Source: an uncultured Bacteroidota bacterium (lineage in GTDB: Bacteria; Bacteroidota; Bacteroidia; B-17B0; Aurantibacillaceae). From it: a stretch of 64,000 nt of DNA. Position numbers and translations under genes: made by a program. The DNA is taken from NCBI GenBank assembly GCA_903893815.1, contig CAITNS010000079.1, positions 1 through 64,000 of the forward strand. The letters run 5' to 3'. Shown piece by piece: positions 16,415 to 24,697 of the stretch; position 1 is the first letter of the stretch, and the number at the start of each line of letters is the position of its first letter. The notes under the pieces are model-generated. The model worked only from the letters and a program-made list of their open reading frames with translations. It had not been told where the DNA came from and ran no database searches.

Positions 16415-17292
16415 TGATGCAAGCAACAAATTTTACAGGAACAGGTGTAGCAATTGTAACACCATTTACTACAAAAAAAGATATTGATTTTCCGGCATTA
16501 ACAAAATTAGTTGAGCATTTAATAAAAGGTAGAGTAGAGTATATTGTCGTTTTAGGAACTACTGGCGAAACAGCTACATTATCAAAAGAAGAAAAACAAC
16601 AAGTGATTGCTCATATCATTAAGGCAACTAAAAAACGGATTCCGTTAGTTTTAGGAGTAGGTGGCAATAATACCGCAGAATTAGTGATGCAATTAAAAAA
16701 AGATGATCTTTCTGGTTTTGATGCTATACTATCTGTTTCTCCGTATTATAATAAACCTTCACAAGAAGGAATTTATCAGCACTATAAAGCAATTGCAAAC
16801 GCAAGTCCTTTGCCAATTATATTATATAATGTACCAGGACGCACCGCTTCAAACATTACTGCTGAAACAACTTTACGTTTAGCAAATGAATTTAAAAATA
16901 TTATTGCTATTAAGGAAGCTAGCGGTAACATTGAGCAATGCATGAAAATTATTAAATACCGTCCTGATAATTTCTTAATTATTAGTGGTGATGATAATTT
17001 AACCTTACCGTTAATTGCGAGTGGCGCTGATGGAGTTATATCTGTTGTGGCAAATGCGTATCCGAAAGATTTTAGTGATATGGTGCGTTTTGCCTTAGTG
17101 CATGATTTAAAGAATGCGCAAAAATTACATTACAAATTAATGGAAATAACTGAGCAATTATTTGCAGATGGCAATCCTGGCGGAGTAAAAGTAGTATTAG
17201 CAAAAAAGAAAATTACTCAACCAACCGTTCGTTTGCCACTAGTTGAACCTAATGATACAGTGAAAGCGAAATTGAAGAAAATTGCTTATTAA
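16414..17292 (+). CDS. dapA: 4-hydroxy-tetrahydrodipicolinate synthase
   Basis: DapA condenses pyruvate with aspartate semialdehyde, the first committed step towards diaminopimelate and lysine, for protein and peptidoglycan synthesis. The TIM-barrel enzyme keeps the Schiff-base Lys167 (IIAIKEASGN), the catalytic Tyr in YNVPGRT, and the pyruvate-binding GTTGETATL. The length of 292 residues is normal. The start has two consecutive ATG codons, and the first overlaps the stop of the DUF6913 gene. No lysine riboswitch is visible, as expected for a gene inside an operon. Confidence 0.97.
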   Translation: MMQATNFTGTGVAIVTPFTTKKDIDFPALTKLVEHLIKGRVEYIVVLGTTGETATLSKEEKQQVIAHIIKATKKRIPLVLGVGGNNTAELVMQLKKDDLSGFDAILSVSPYYNKPSQEGIYQHYKAIANASPLPIILYNVPGRTASNITAETTLRLANEFKNIIAIKEASGNIEQCMKIIKYRPDNFLIISGDDNLTLPLIASGADGVISVVANAYPKDFSDMVRFALVHDLKNAQKLHYKLMEITEQLFADGNPGGVKVVLAKKKITQPTVRLPLVEPNDTVKAKLKKIAY

Positions 17293-17298
17293 ATAATC

Positions 17299-17359
17299 TC
17301 CCGCAGATCTCACAGATATTCGCAGATTAATTCAGCGCTAATCAGCGAAATCCACGGGA
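17299..17359. repeat. ATCTGCG dispersed repeat, copy B, with palindromic partner
   Basis: On the minus strand, 17299-17328 is 25/30 identical to the repeat at 2853-2882. The following plus-strand stretch (to 17359, ending ATCCACGGGA) is a degenerate copy in the opposite orientation. Together they form a 61-bp imperfect palindrome that could fold as a hairpin in the dapA to YeeE leader. Confidence 0.7.
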
Positions 17360-17374
17360 CAAAATTTTTAACCT

Positions 17375-17938
17375 ATGTTAGAATTATTAAAACAACCTTG
17401 GCCATGGTACGTTGCAGGAGTCCTTATTGGATTTACGGTTCCTGCGCTATTATTAATTGGAAACAAATCCTTTGGAATTTCATCTTCGTTACGTCACATA
17501 TGTGCAGCTTGTATTCCTGCTAATATTAAATTTTTTCAATACGATTGGAAAAAAGAATCTTGGAATTTATTTTTTGTAGGAGGCGTTGCTATTGGTGGCG
17601 TTATAGCATCTTATGTACTAACCAACCCTAACCCAATGGTTATTGCAGAAAGTACTAAACAGGCATTGGCTGCTAATAATTTAACAGACTTCGAACATTT
17701 ATTACCAACCGATATTTTTAGTTGGAGCAGTTTATTAACCTTACGTGGTTTTATATTTATGGTAGTAGGTGGTTTTATGGTTGGTTTTGGAACCCGTTAT
17801 GCCGGTGGTTGCACAAGCGGCCATGCCATCATGGGTTTGTCTAATTTACAGTTACCTTCTTTAATTGCAACCTGTTGTTTTATGATTGGTGGCTTTATTA
17901 TGACGTGGTTAATCTTACCTTTTTTATTAAATCTTTAA
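17375..17938 (+). CDS. YeeE/YedE family sulfur transporter, first half
   Basis: This 187-residue membrane protein corresponds to the first half of a YeeE/YedE (DUF395) transporter. Characterised members such as TsuA import thiosulfate through a chain of conserved cysteines. It has about four hydrophobic segments, with HICAACIP after the first and the signature RYAGGCTSGHAIMGLSNL near residues 140-160. The Cys residues in AAC and GGC match the substrate-relay positions of the family. It is followed after 10 nt by the second half as a separate gene, so the transporter is a two-protein assembly. Thiosulfate is an inferred substrate. Confidence 0.85.
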   Translation: MLELLKQPWPWYVAGVLIGFTVPALLLIGNKSFGISSSLRHICAACIPANIKFFQYDWKKESWNLFFVGGVAIGGVIASYVLTNPNPMVIAESTKQALAANNLTDFEHLLPTDIFSWSSLLTLRGFIFMVVGGFMVGFGTRYAGGCTSGHAIMGLSNLQLPSLIATCCFMIGGFIMTWLILPFLLNL

Positions 17939-17948
17939 TCAGTAAATC

Positions 17949-18449
17949 ATGACAATACAAAATTTAAAAAATGTAGAAAATGATGAGTTTGAATTAAAGG
18001 CAACTTGCATAAATAATTCAGATATTAAAAAATCTTGGACTGCAAACTTAGTGTATGCATTTATAGGAATGTTATTTGGAATTGTATTTGTGAAAGCTGA
18101 AATCGTAAGTTGGTTTCGCATTCAAGAAATGTTTCGATTTGAATCGTTTCACATGTATGGCGTTATTGGAACAGCTGTAATTGTAGGAATGATATCTGTT
18201 TTCATCATCAAAAAATTTAATTTAAAAACATTAGATGGCGAACAGGTAATATTAACACCAAAGCCCTTTAATAAAGGAATTATTATTGGTGGTTTAATTT
18301 TTGGTTTAGGTTGGTCTATTACTGGCGCATGTCCAGGCCCATTGTTTGCGCAAATAGGAAGTGGTTATAATGTAATTGTTATTACTTTTTTAAGTGCTGT
18401 TGCTGGTACTTGGGTGTATGGCTACTTTCAAGATAAATTACCTCATTAG
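17949..18449 (+). CDS. YeeE/YedE family sulfur transporter, second half
   Basis: This 166-residue membrane protein completes the pair. The N-terminal 27 residues are hydrophilic and acidic. Four hydrophobic segments follow, and the signature GLGWSITGACPGPLFAQIGSG lies at about residues 118-138 with the conserved Cys. The ATG start lies 10 nt after the stop codon of the first half. The two products should associate in the inner membrane to form one import unit for thiosulfate or another sulfur compound. No sulfur dehydrogenase or rhodanese gene is adjacent to hint at the downstream pathway. Confidence 0.85.
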   Translation: MTIQNLKNVENDEFELKATCINNSDIKKSWTANLVYAFIGMLFGIVFVKAEIVSWFRIQEMFRFESFHMYGVIGTAVIVGMISVFIIKKFNLKTLDGEQVILTPKPFNKGIIIGGLIFGLGWSITGACPGPLFAQIGSGYNVIVITFLSAVAGTWVYGYFQDKLPH

Positions 18450-18468
18450 TATTTTCATTTACTAAGAG

Positions 18469-20037
18469 TTATTGCTTAATTATCTTTTTGTAAGAGATTA
18501 AACTACCTTGTTGTATTTTTATCTGATAAATTCCGTCTGCTAAATATTTTAAACTTAATTTTATTTCAATAGCGTCACTTTTTTGTGACAAAATTAACTT
18601 TCCTGTTGAAGAATAAATTTCAATTACATCTATTTTTGTATTGTTGTTTACAGAAACAATTAAATCATCAGTAAAAGGATTTGGAAAACTCTTTATTATT
18701 AAAGATTCGCTATTTAAAAGTTTGATGTCGGTTGTCCCACCTGTAGAAGCTTTTGTTCGAGAATACCATATGTCTAATGAACCATCTCTTGTGCTTCCCC
18801 AAACTGTATGTAAGGTATCATTTCTTAAAGCCATACTCATAACATCATTTCCGCTTTCTGCTAATATATTTCCATAAGTTTCAAGTGTACTACTTATTTT
18901 AAAATTGGTTGTAAAAGTGGATGAGCCTGATGCTCTAAATGCTCCATAAATTTCAGATGCTCTCGCGTAACCAGGTCCTGAACCATTTCTCCTATCTCGC
19001 CAGGTAATAGCTAAATCACCATTAGAATCAAAGTCTCCCCAAACCAAATCTTGCATTTTTCCATTATTTAGTGCATCATCATTAATGCGCATTAAAGCCG
19101 ACCAGCTAGTGCCTCCGTTAAATGTTTCCGTCATATAAATATCATAATCAACACCACTTAAACTACCTATTGTCAAAAAAACATAATGATTACTGTTGGT
19201 AGGATTTATGATGACTCTATAGCTCAATTTAGCTGAATCGTTTGATGCAGCAGTACTGAAGGAAGAATTGAAAACAGTACTGTAATTAAAGGTGCCACCT
19301 CCGTTGGCTGTTTTAGCTAAGATAAATTTGGCAAATACACTTTGTGAAGGTAAATAGCTGGGGTAAATTGCAATCACAGTATTCCCCGTTATTGCAGGAA
19401 CTGCCATTGAGGCAGCAATAACATTTCCAACTAAAAAATTTGTAGTATCAAGATAGCGCCAAGTATTAAAACTAGTTCCTCCATTTGATGAACTTATAAA
19501 ATACGGTCTATTGGGTGGTAAAATCCAAGGCGCAGGTTTTGTGGTTACATAAACATTATTGCCCGAATTACTTACAGCTAACCAAGGTCTATCTAAAGGT
19601 CTTTTGGCACCATCACTTAAAGCATCTATTATTTTAACTGGCACACTCCATGTTGTTCCACCATTTAATGATTTTGTTAAATAAACTCCACCCGAATCAG
19701 GTGACTCTCTATAATCAATATAAGTTAAAAATAATTTTCCATTACCATCAAAAGCTATTGAAACATCTGCCGATTTAAAATTTGGAGACATATGCGGCAA
19801 ATTAACTGCTGTTGACCATGTTTGTCCGCCGTCAACAGATTTCTTCGTTTTTATAGTTAAAGCTGTTCCGCTTCCAAAAACATAACCCATCCATGCTACT
19901 ACAATATTTTGATTGTTTGTTGGGTTAATGGCAATATAAGGTTCGCCCTCGAAAACAGTTAAGTTTGTTAAATTTAAATTTTGAGAATAAGTAAACCCAA
20001 ATTGAATTAACAGTAAAAATAATAACAGCTTTTTCAT
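18469..20037 (-). CDS. Secreted Asp-box (sialidase-like) protein with type IX sorting domain
   Basis: This 522-residue protein starts with a signal peptide (LLLFLLLIQFGFTYSQ). Repeated Asp-box-like turns mark a BNR/sialidase beta-propeller: SVDGGQTWS, SLNGGTTWS, SSNGGTSF and TFNGGTSWS. The last 80 residues form a type IX secretion sorting domain of type A: IKSFPNPFTDDLIVSV, then IEIYSSTGKLIL and GIYQIKIQQGSLISYKKIIK. It is therefore exported across the outer membrane. Sialidase catalytic residues could not be identified with confidence, so enzyme activity is uncertain. It is the only minus-strand gene in its neighbourhood. Confidence 0.85.
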   Translation of the reverse strand: MKKLLLFLLLIQFGFTYSQNLNLTNLTVFEGEPYIAINPTNNQNIVVAWMGYVFGSGTALTIKTKKSVDGGQTWSTAVNLPHMSPNFKSADVSIAFDGNGKLFLTYIDYRESPDSGGVYLTKSLNGGTTWSVPVKIIDALSDGAKRPLDRPWLAVSNSGNNVYVTTKPAPWILPPNRPYFISSSNGGTSFNTWRYLDTTNFLVGNVIAASMAVPAITGNTVIAIYPSYLPSQSVFAKFILAKTANGGGTFNYSTVFNSSFSTAASNDSAKLSYRVIINPTNSNHYVFLTIGSLSGVDYDIYMTETFNGGTSWSALMRINDDALNNGKMQDLVWGDFDSNGDLAITWRDRRNGSGPGYARASEIYGAFRASGSSTFTTNFKISSTLETYGNILAESGNDVMSMALRNDTLHTVWGSTRDGSLDIWYSRTKASTGGTTDIKLLNSESLIIKSFPNPFTDDLIVSVNNNTKIDVIEIYSSTGKLILSQKSDAIEIKLSLKYLADGIYQIKIQQGSLISYKKIIKQ

Positions 20038-20194
20038 AAAAAATTTATGTTTAGACTTTAAAATAATTTAAAAGTTTAATGAGTTAATTAGAAATTCGAA
20101 TAATAAATACTTATTAATAAAGTTAGGACAATTAATCAAATTATAATATTTGTTTTGATGTATTTCTTTACATTTACCTATCAAAACAAATATC

Positions 20195-21109
20195 ATGGAT
20201 TTATCAATATTAAAAACAATGTGTGCTATTCACTCCCCTAGCGGAAACGAAGTAGCCATGAAAGAATTTTTATTAGACTATATTAAAAAAGAATCTAAAA
20301 AATGGAAACACAAACCAAAGGTCATCCACGGTAAAGGTTTTCAGGATAATATCATGTTGGTGTTTGGTAAACCTCGAACCGCCATTTTTGCTCACACAGA
20401 TAGTATTGGTTTTACCGTACGTTACGGAAAACAATTAGTAAAAATTGGTGGACCACGTATTGAAAAAGGTTATGAATTGGTAGGAAGCGATAGCAAAGGT
20501 AAATGCGAAGCTACTTTGAATGTGGTGAAAGACACCATGGAGTATAAAGCTAAGCGTAATTTTGATACAGGTACTGAATTAGTATTTAAAGCTAATTGGA
20601 GAGAAGATAAAGACTACGTTCAATGTTGTTACATGGATAACCGTTTAGGTTGTTATAATGCCTTAAAAGTAGCTGAGACTTTAAAAGATGGTTTGATTGT
20701 ATTTAGCACTTGGGAAGAACACGGAGGCGGAAGTGTATCTTACTTACAAAAATATTTAGTCGATAATTATAAAATTTCTCAAGCTTTAATTTCTGATATC
20801 TCTTGGATTTCGGATGGTGTGTTTCCAGCAAAGGGACCAGTGATTAGTATGCGTGATAGTTTAATTCCTCGTCGTAGTTATATTAATAAAATCATTGATA
20901 TTGCTAAAAAACATAAAGTGGCTTATCAAATAGAAGTAGAAGGATCGGGTGGAAGTGACGCGAAGGAATTACAAATGGCAGAAAACGTTTGGGACTGGTG
21001 CTTTGTTGGAGCAGCCGAACAGTTTGTGCATACACCCAACGAAAAAGTTCACAAAAAAGATATTGAAGGTATGATTGAATTATACAAAGCCCTGATGAAG
21101 GATTTGTAG
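20195..21109 (+). CDS. M42-type metallo-aminopeptidase
   Basis: This 304-residue cytosolic peptidase resembles the M42 (FrvX-like) group and related M28 enzymes. The metal ligands are visible: His67 and Asp69 in AHTDSIGF, the bridging Asp in YMDNRLGCYNAL, the catalytic Glu in WEEHGGG, an Asp in SDISW, and a late His in FVHTPNEKVHKKD. The GGSDAKELQ motif is also typical. Such enzymes remove N-terminal residues from peptides, often as large oligomers. The N-terminal half has an insertion between the first His and the DNR motif, as the family does. It has no neighbours in the same transcription unit. Confidence 0.88.
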   Translation: MDLSILKTMCAIHSPSGNEVAMKEFLLDYIKKESKKWKHKPKVIHGKGFQDNIMLVFGKPRTAIFAHTDSIGFTVRYGKQLVKIGGPRIEKGYELVGSDSKGKCEATLNVVKDTMEYKAKRNFDTGTELVFKANWREDKDYVQCCYMDNRLGCYNALKVAETLKDGLIVFSTWEEHGGGSVSYLQKYLVDNYKISQALISDISWISDGVFPAKGPVISMRDSLIPRRSYINKIIDIAKKHKVAYQIEVEGSGGSDAKELQMAENVWDWCFVGAAEQFVHTPNEKVHKKDIEGMIELYKALMKDL

Positions 21110-21161
21110 AATTTGTTTATTGAACTGTTGTTAAGGGCATGTTAGTTATTGGTATTAGGGT

Positions 21162-21488
21162 TTAGTTCCCATCTCCCATAATTTTTACCGTAATGTCATT
21201 CATACTATCATCCAATTTCAATTGGCAACCTAAACGAGAAGTATCCGTAATATTAGGCAAAGTATCTAACATCGCCCATTCATCATCAGATATAGGGTGT
21301 AGCTTATCAAATCCATTGATAACTTCAACATGGCAAGTAGCGCACAATGCCATACCGCCACAAGTAGCTAAAATATCATAATCGTTTCCTTTTAAAAATT
21401 CCATTAAACTTAAACCCATATCAGTTGGAGCAACTAAAGTGGTAATGGTATTATCTGGATTTTGTAAGTTGATGTTAATGTCTGTCAT
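21162..21488 (-). CDS. 2Fe-2S ferredoxin, adrenodoxin type
   Basis: This 108-residue ferredoxin has the four-cysteine pattern C43-x5-C49-x2-C52 and C88, in CGGMALCATC and RLGCQL, which holds one [2Fe-2S] cluster. The pattern with the acidic helix ISDDEWAML fits the adrenodoxin/ISC type. I placed the start at the ATG at 21488. The open frame extends nine codons further, but that stretch contains a perfect promoter box 7 nt before this ATG. A ferredoxin reductase gene lies just upstream on the same strand and is the likely electron donor. A terminator separates them, so they are separate transcripts. Confidence 0.92.
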   Translation of the reverse strand: MTDININLQNPDNTITTLVAPTDMGLSLMEFLKGNDYDILATCGGMALCATCHVEVINGFDKLHPISDDEWAMLDTLPNITDTSRLGCQLKLDDSMNDITVKIMGDGN

Positions 21489-21495
21489 AATGGTA

Positions 21496-21503
21496 CAAAA
21501 ATA
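21496..21503 (-). promoter_or_regulatory. TAnnTTTG promoter box, near-leaderless
   Basis: The minus strand reads TATTTTTG, ending 7 nt before the ferredoxin ATG. It directly abuts the terminator of the reductase gene. Confidence 0.55.
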
Positions 21504-21536
21504 AAAAATCTCCACTAATTGAGGAGATTTTTTTTA
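21503..21536 (-). terminator. Terminator after the ferredoxin reductase gene
   Basis: AAATCTCC and GGAGATTT form an 8-bp stem with an 8-nt loop, flanked by T-runs on both strands. On the minus strand it follows the stop codon of the reductase gene by about 20 nt. Confidence 0.7.
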
Positions 21537-21554
21537 GAATTTGGATTCTATAAT

Positions 21555-22565
21555 TTAAAACTCATTAACTCCTTGAACGGTTGTATATTTCATGGTATAC
21601 TTAACGCCAGGATTCATATATTTGTATGCGCTGTGGCTCATTAATGCTGCTTCATGGAAACCACACAAGATTAATTTTAACTTGTTTTTATACGTATTAA
21701 TATCGCCAATAGCGTAAACACCTTCAATGTTTGTTGAATAATCGTCGGTGTTTACTTCAATTGCACTTTTATCTATATTTAAACCAAAGTTTTCAATAGG
21801 TCCTAATTTAGGACTTAAGCCAAATAACGGAATTAAATGATCAGTAGCAATAGTTTGTGCTTCTTGTGTTTTAGTATTAATCATAGATACCGATTCTAAT
21901 TTATCAGTACCAGTAACACTGGTTAAATTTGTATTTAACAATAAGTTGATTTTACCTTCTTCCGCTAATTTCATTATTTTATTTACACTGTCAGGAGCTC
22001 CTCTAAACGATTCGCTGCGGTGTACTAATGTTAATTCAGAACATACTTCGCTTAGGTAAATTGCCCAATCTAAAGCGCTATCTCCAGCACCAGCAATAAT
22101 CATTTTTTGTCCGCGGTATTTCTCAGGATCTAAAATCATATAATTGATTCCTTTTCCATTTTCAAATTGAGCTAGGCCTGCTACTTCTGGTTTACGAGGT
22201 TCAAAGCAACCTAAACCACCTGCAATTACTACTACTTTAGCATGAATTTCGGTGCCTAAATTTGTTTTTAATACAAAATCTCTTTCGCCACGTTTTTCTA
22301 GTGTTTCAATACGCTCTCCAAATGTATAACCTGGGTGAAAAGGCTCTGCTTGCTTTAATAAATTATCCACTAATTCTTGAGCTAACACACTTGGATAGCC
22401 TGGTATATCATAAATAGGTTTCTTAGGGTAAATTTCAGATAATTGTCCACCAGCTTGTGGCAAGTAATCAATTAAATGGCAACGCATTTTTAATAATCCT
22501 GCTTCAAAAATGGCAAATAAGCCTACTGGGCCAGCTCCTATAATCGCTAAATCGGTTGTAATCAT
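21555..22565 (-). CDS. Ferredoxin--NADP+ reductase (thioredoxin reductase-like)
   Basis: This 336-residue flavoprotein belongs to the YumC-type ferredoxin-NADP reductases, which share the thioredoxin reductase fold but lack the CxxC disulfide. The FAD motif IIGAGPVGLFAIFEAG is at the N terminus, followed by QAGGQLSEIYPKKPIYDIPGYP. The NADPH motif is IAGAGDSALDWAIYLSE, and no CxxC follows where TrxB would have one. The C-terminal GVYAIGDINTYKNKLKLILCGFHEAA is typical. The ferredoxin gene directly downstream is its probable partner. A TACTTTTG promoter box lies 31 nt before the ATG. Confidence 0.93.
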   Translation of the reverse strand: MITTDLAIIGAGPVGLFAIFEAGLLKMRCHLIDYLPQAGGQLSEIYPKKPIYDIPGYPSVLAQELVDNLLKQAEPFHPGYTFGERIETLEKRGERDFVLKTNLGTEIHAKVVVIAGGLGCFEPRKPEVAGLAQFENGKGINYMILDPEKYRGQKMIIAGAGDSALDWAIYLSEVCSELTLVHRSESFRGAPDSVNKIMKLAEEGKINLLLNTNLTSVTGTDKLESVSMINTKTQEAQTIATDHLIPLFGLSPKLGPIENFGLNIDKSAIEVNTDDYSTNIEGVYAIGDINTYKNKLKLILCGFHEAALMSHSAYKYMNPGVKYTMKYTTVQGVNEF

Positions 22566-22596
22566 ATCTATATTATTGTGCTCAAAAATTAGGGTA

Positions 22597-22604
22597 CAAA
22601 AGTA
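22597..22604 (-). promoter_or_regulatory. TAnnTTTG promoter box of the ferredoxin reductase gene
   Basis: The minus strand reads TACTTTTG, ending 31 nt before the ATG at 22565. Confidence 0.5.
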
Positions 22605-22634
22605 GTAAATTCAACAATATAAAACTCGAATAGT

Positions 22635-23225
22635 TTATAAACCGTTTAATTCGGGTTGCTCTTTACAAAAAGCTTGTAAATCTTTAAAAAAGATAAAAAA
22701 TTCTTCCTCAATTTCCTGATAATTAGCCTCTAAAATTGGAATTGCTAGTTGTAGCTCAAATCTATTTCTTATACGATTGCTTAAATGAGTTAAAACGGTT
22801 TGTATGCCCTCAATTGATGAATAATGGAATAATATATTGCGTTCGGTCATATAACCATAAAATCGCTTTGCATGTTCTGGCAAAAAATCGTGATTATTTT
22901 TCAAAATATCATAAATACCATCAGCATGGTTTTGAAGAGATAAAGAAGAGTATTGTTCAAAGTTTTTAGCCAAATAATGGTCGTATATAATATCCATTAG
23001 CACACCGCTGTACTTATCAAAATCTTTACTAAAACGATGCTTACTGGTTAAAAATATAGGGTGAGCATCTGTATAAGTATCAATTTTTCGATGCAAACTA
23101 ATGCCTTTAATAATTCCTTCTGTTAGTCCATCAAAGCGGTTTCCTTGAATGGAATCTGCAATAAAATTTCCAATAATCAAATCAGTATTTTGAAAAGATA
23201 AAAAAGAGTGCGCAAGATAATTCAA
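22635..23225 (-). CDS. Acyl carrier protein phosphodiesterase family
   Basis: This 196-residue protein matches the ACP phosphodiesterase (AcpH, DUF479) family, which removes the phosphopantetheine arm from acyl carrier protein. The family pattern is clear: NYLAHSFLSF at the start, IIGNFIADSIQGN, then GISLHRKIDTYTDAHPIF, and YDHYLAKNFEQY. The His and Asp residues in HRKIDTYTD and DHYLA form the expected HD-type metal site. The start is TTG, which gives the conserved N terminus. It is transcribed away from the TonB-domain gene. Activity on ACP in this organism is inferred. Confidence 0.85.
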   Translation of the reverse strand: MNYLAHSFLSFQNTDLIIGNFIADSIQGNRFDGLTEGIIKGISLHRKIDTYTDAHPIFLTSKHRFSKDFDKYSGVLMDIIYDHYLAKNFEQYSSLSLQNHADGIYDILKNNHDFLPEHAKRFYGYMTERNILFHYSSIEGIQTVLTHLSNRIRNRFELQLAIPILEANYQEIEEEFFIFFKDLQAFCKEQPELNGL

Positions 23226-23298
23226 ACAATAATAATTTTATGATAAATAAGTATTATAAAAGTGTAAATTTACACAACTAATTAAGCATAGTAATCAG

Positions 23299-23940
23299 AT
23301 GAATAAAATTATTTTTATAATTACATTTATTTTTTTCGTTTCAAATGTTTGTGTTTCTCAAGTTGTAAAAGGAGACAGCTTAAAATCTTCTCCAATTTTA
23401 AAACCAGTTTTACATACTACAAAATCACATACACTTAAAAGGAAAAAAAACAAGAAACAGCCGATAGTAAAATCTGAATCTAAAAAAAATGAGAATAAAC
23501 CAGCAAAAAAATCCAAAGCTCATGTAACTAAAGTAGATGTAGTTAAGGAAAAAAAGACTGTGGAAACGGCGAAGGTTAAAAAGAAAGAAAAAGAACCAGA
23601 GGTTTCTACAAAAACAAACACAGTTGCTACTGTAGTGTTGCCTGAATCATGCGCACCAAGTTTTAAAGGCGGAAAAAAGGCAATGGCTGGGTTTATTAAT
23701 CAAAATTTAATTTATCCAAATAATGCTGATAAAAATGGAATTAGAGGTACTGTAGATTTTAGTTGTATTGTTACAAAAGACGGAAAATTGAAAGATATCA
23801 AAATGATAAAAGCTTTAGGATTTGGTTGTAATGAGGAAGCTTTGCGATTAGTTAAATTAATGCCAGATTGGGATCCAGGCAGAGCCAATAATCAAGCCGT
23901 GGATATGCCGGCTGTTTTTTCGATAACCTTTAGAAATTAA
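23299..23940 (+). CDS. TonB C-terminal domain protein
   Basis: This 213-residue protein has an N-terminal hydrophobic segment (IIFIITFIFFVSNVCVSQ) that looks like a cleavable signal peptide. A long lysine-rich linker follows (about residues 25-110), then a TonB-type C-terminal domain (FKGGKKAMAGFINQNLIYP, GIRGTVDFSCIVTKDGKLKDIKMIKALG, NEEALRLVKLMPDWDPG). Unlike a classical TonB it lacks a clear cytoplasmic start and proline-rich spacer. It may be a periplasmic relative rather than an energy transducer tied to ExbB/ExbD. The stop codon overlaps the rsmE start (TAATG). Confidence 0.8.
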   Translation: MNKIIFIITFIFFVSNVCVSQVVKGDSLKSSPILKPVLHTTKSHTLKRKKNKKQPIVKSESKKNENKPAKKSKAHVTKVDVVKEKKTVETAKVKKKEKEPEVSTKTNTVATVVLPESCAPSFKGGKKAMAGFINQNLIYPNNADKNGIRGTVDFSCIVTKDGKLKDIKMIKALGFGCNEEALRLVKLMPDWDPGRANNQAVDMPAVFSITFRN

Positions 23941-24638
23941 TGAATACCTTTTTCGGAATAATTCAAAACAATGTTGCTATTTTAAATGAGGACGAATCTT
24001 TGCACTGTGTAAAGGTTTTGCGTCACAAAGTAGGAGATGTTATTCAGGTAATTGATGGAAACGGAACCCGTGCCATTGGGAAAATTGAAGCGGCACATGC
24101 TAAACAATGCGCAGTATCTTTATCTGAAAAAGAAGTTGTAAAACAATCTAGAAATTATAAATTACATATTGCAATTGCTCCCACAAAAAACATTGAACGT
24201 ATTGAATGGTTTGTTGAAAAAGCTGTTGAAATTGGTATTGATGAGATATCATTTATTAAATGTAAAAACTCCGAAAGAACGGTTATCAAAGATGACCGAT
24301 TAAAAAAAGTTGCAGAAGCTGCTGTAAAACAAAGTCAGCAAGCTTATATTCCAAAAATAAATCCTTTAATTGATTTTAAAGAATTTATAAAAAAGAATAT
24401 TTCCGATGTAAAACTAATAGCTCACTGCGAAAAGGAATCGAAACATCATATTAAGCAATTTATTACTACCACTAAAACATTTACCGTTTTAATTGGTCCT
24501 GAGGGCGATTTTACAAAAGATGAAATTGCCTTATCATTATCATTAAATTATGTTCCTGTAGCCTTAGGCGATAGCCGCTTGAGAACCGAAACAGCTGGTT
24601 TGTTTGCCTGCGGAGCTTTTGCATCAATTAATTCTTAA
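23940..24638 (+). CDS. rsmE: 16S rRNA (uracil1498-N3)-methyltransferase
   Basis: RsmE methylates N3 of U1498 of 16S rRNA in the 30S subunit using S-adenosylmethionine. The protein has a PUA-like N-terminal domain (SLHCVKVLRHKVGDVIQVIDGNG) and a SPOUT methyltransferase domain. The knot motifs are VLIGPEGDFTKDEIAL and ALGDSRLRTETAGLFA, both diagnostic. The middle carries EWFVEKAVEIGIDEISFI and the KCKNSERTV segment. The length of 232 residues is normal. Translation is probably coupled to the TonB-domain gene, since the start overlaps its stop by 1 nt. Confidence 0.95.
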   Translation: MNTFFGIIQNNVAILNEDESLHCVKVLRHKVGDVIQVIDGNGTRAIGKIEAAHAKQCAVSLSEKEVVKQSRNYKLHIAIAPTKNIERIEWFVEKAVEIGIDEISFIKCKNSERTVIKDDRLKKVAEAAVKQSQQAYIPKINPLIDFKEFIKKNISDVKLIAHCEKESKHHIKQFITTTKTFTVLIGPEGDFTKDEIALSLSLNYVPVALGDSRLRTETAGLFACGAFASINS

Positions 24639-24697
24639 CAAACGTTAATTCACACAATAAAATTTAAGGTACATCGTATCTTTATAAAAACAGTATT

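Noticed and set aside
18469-20037. True sialidase
   Set aside because: Asp boxes are present but the catalytic Arg triad and Tyr/Glu could not be located, so only the fold is claimed.
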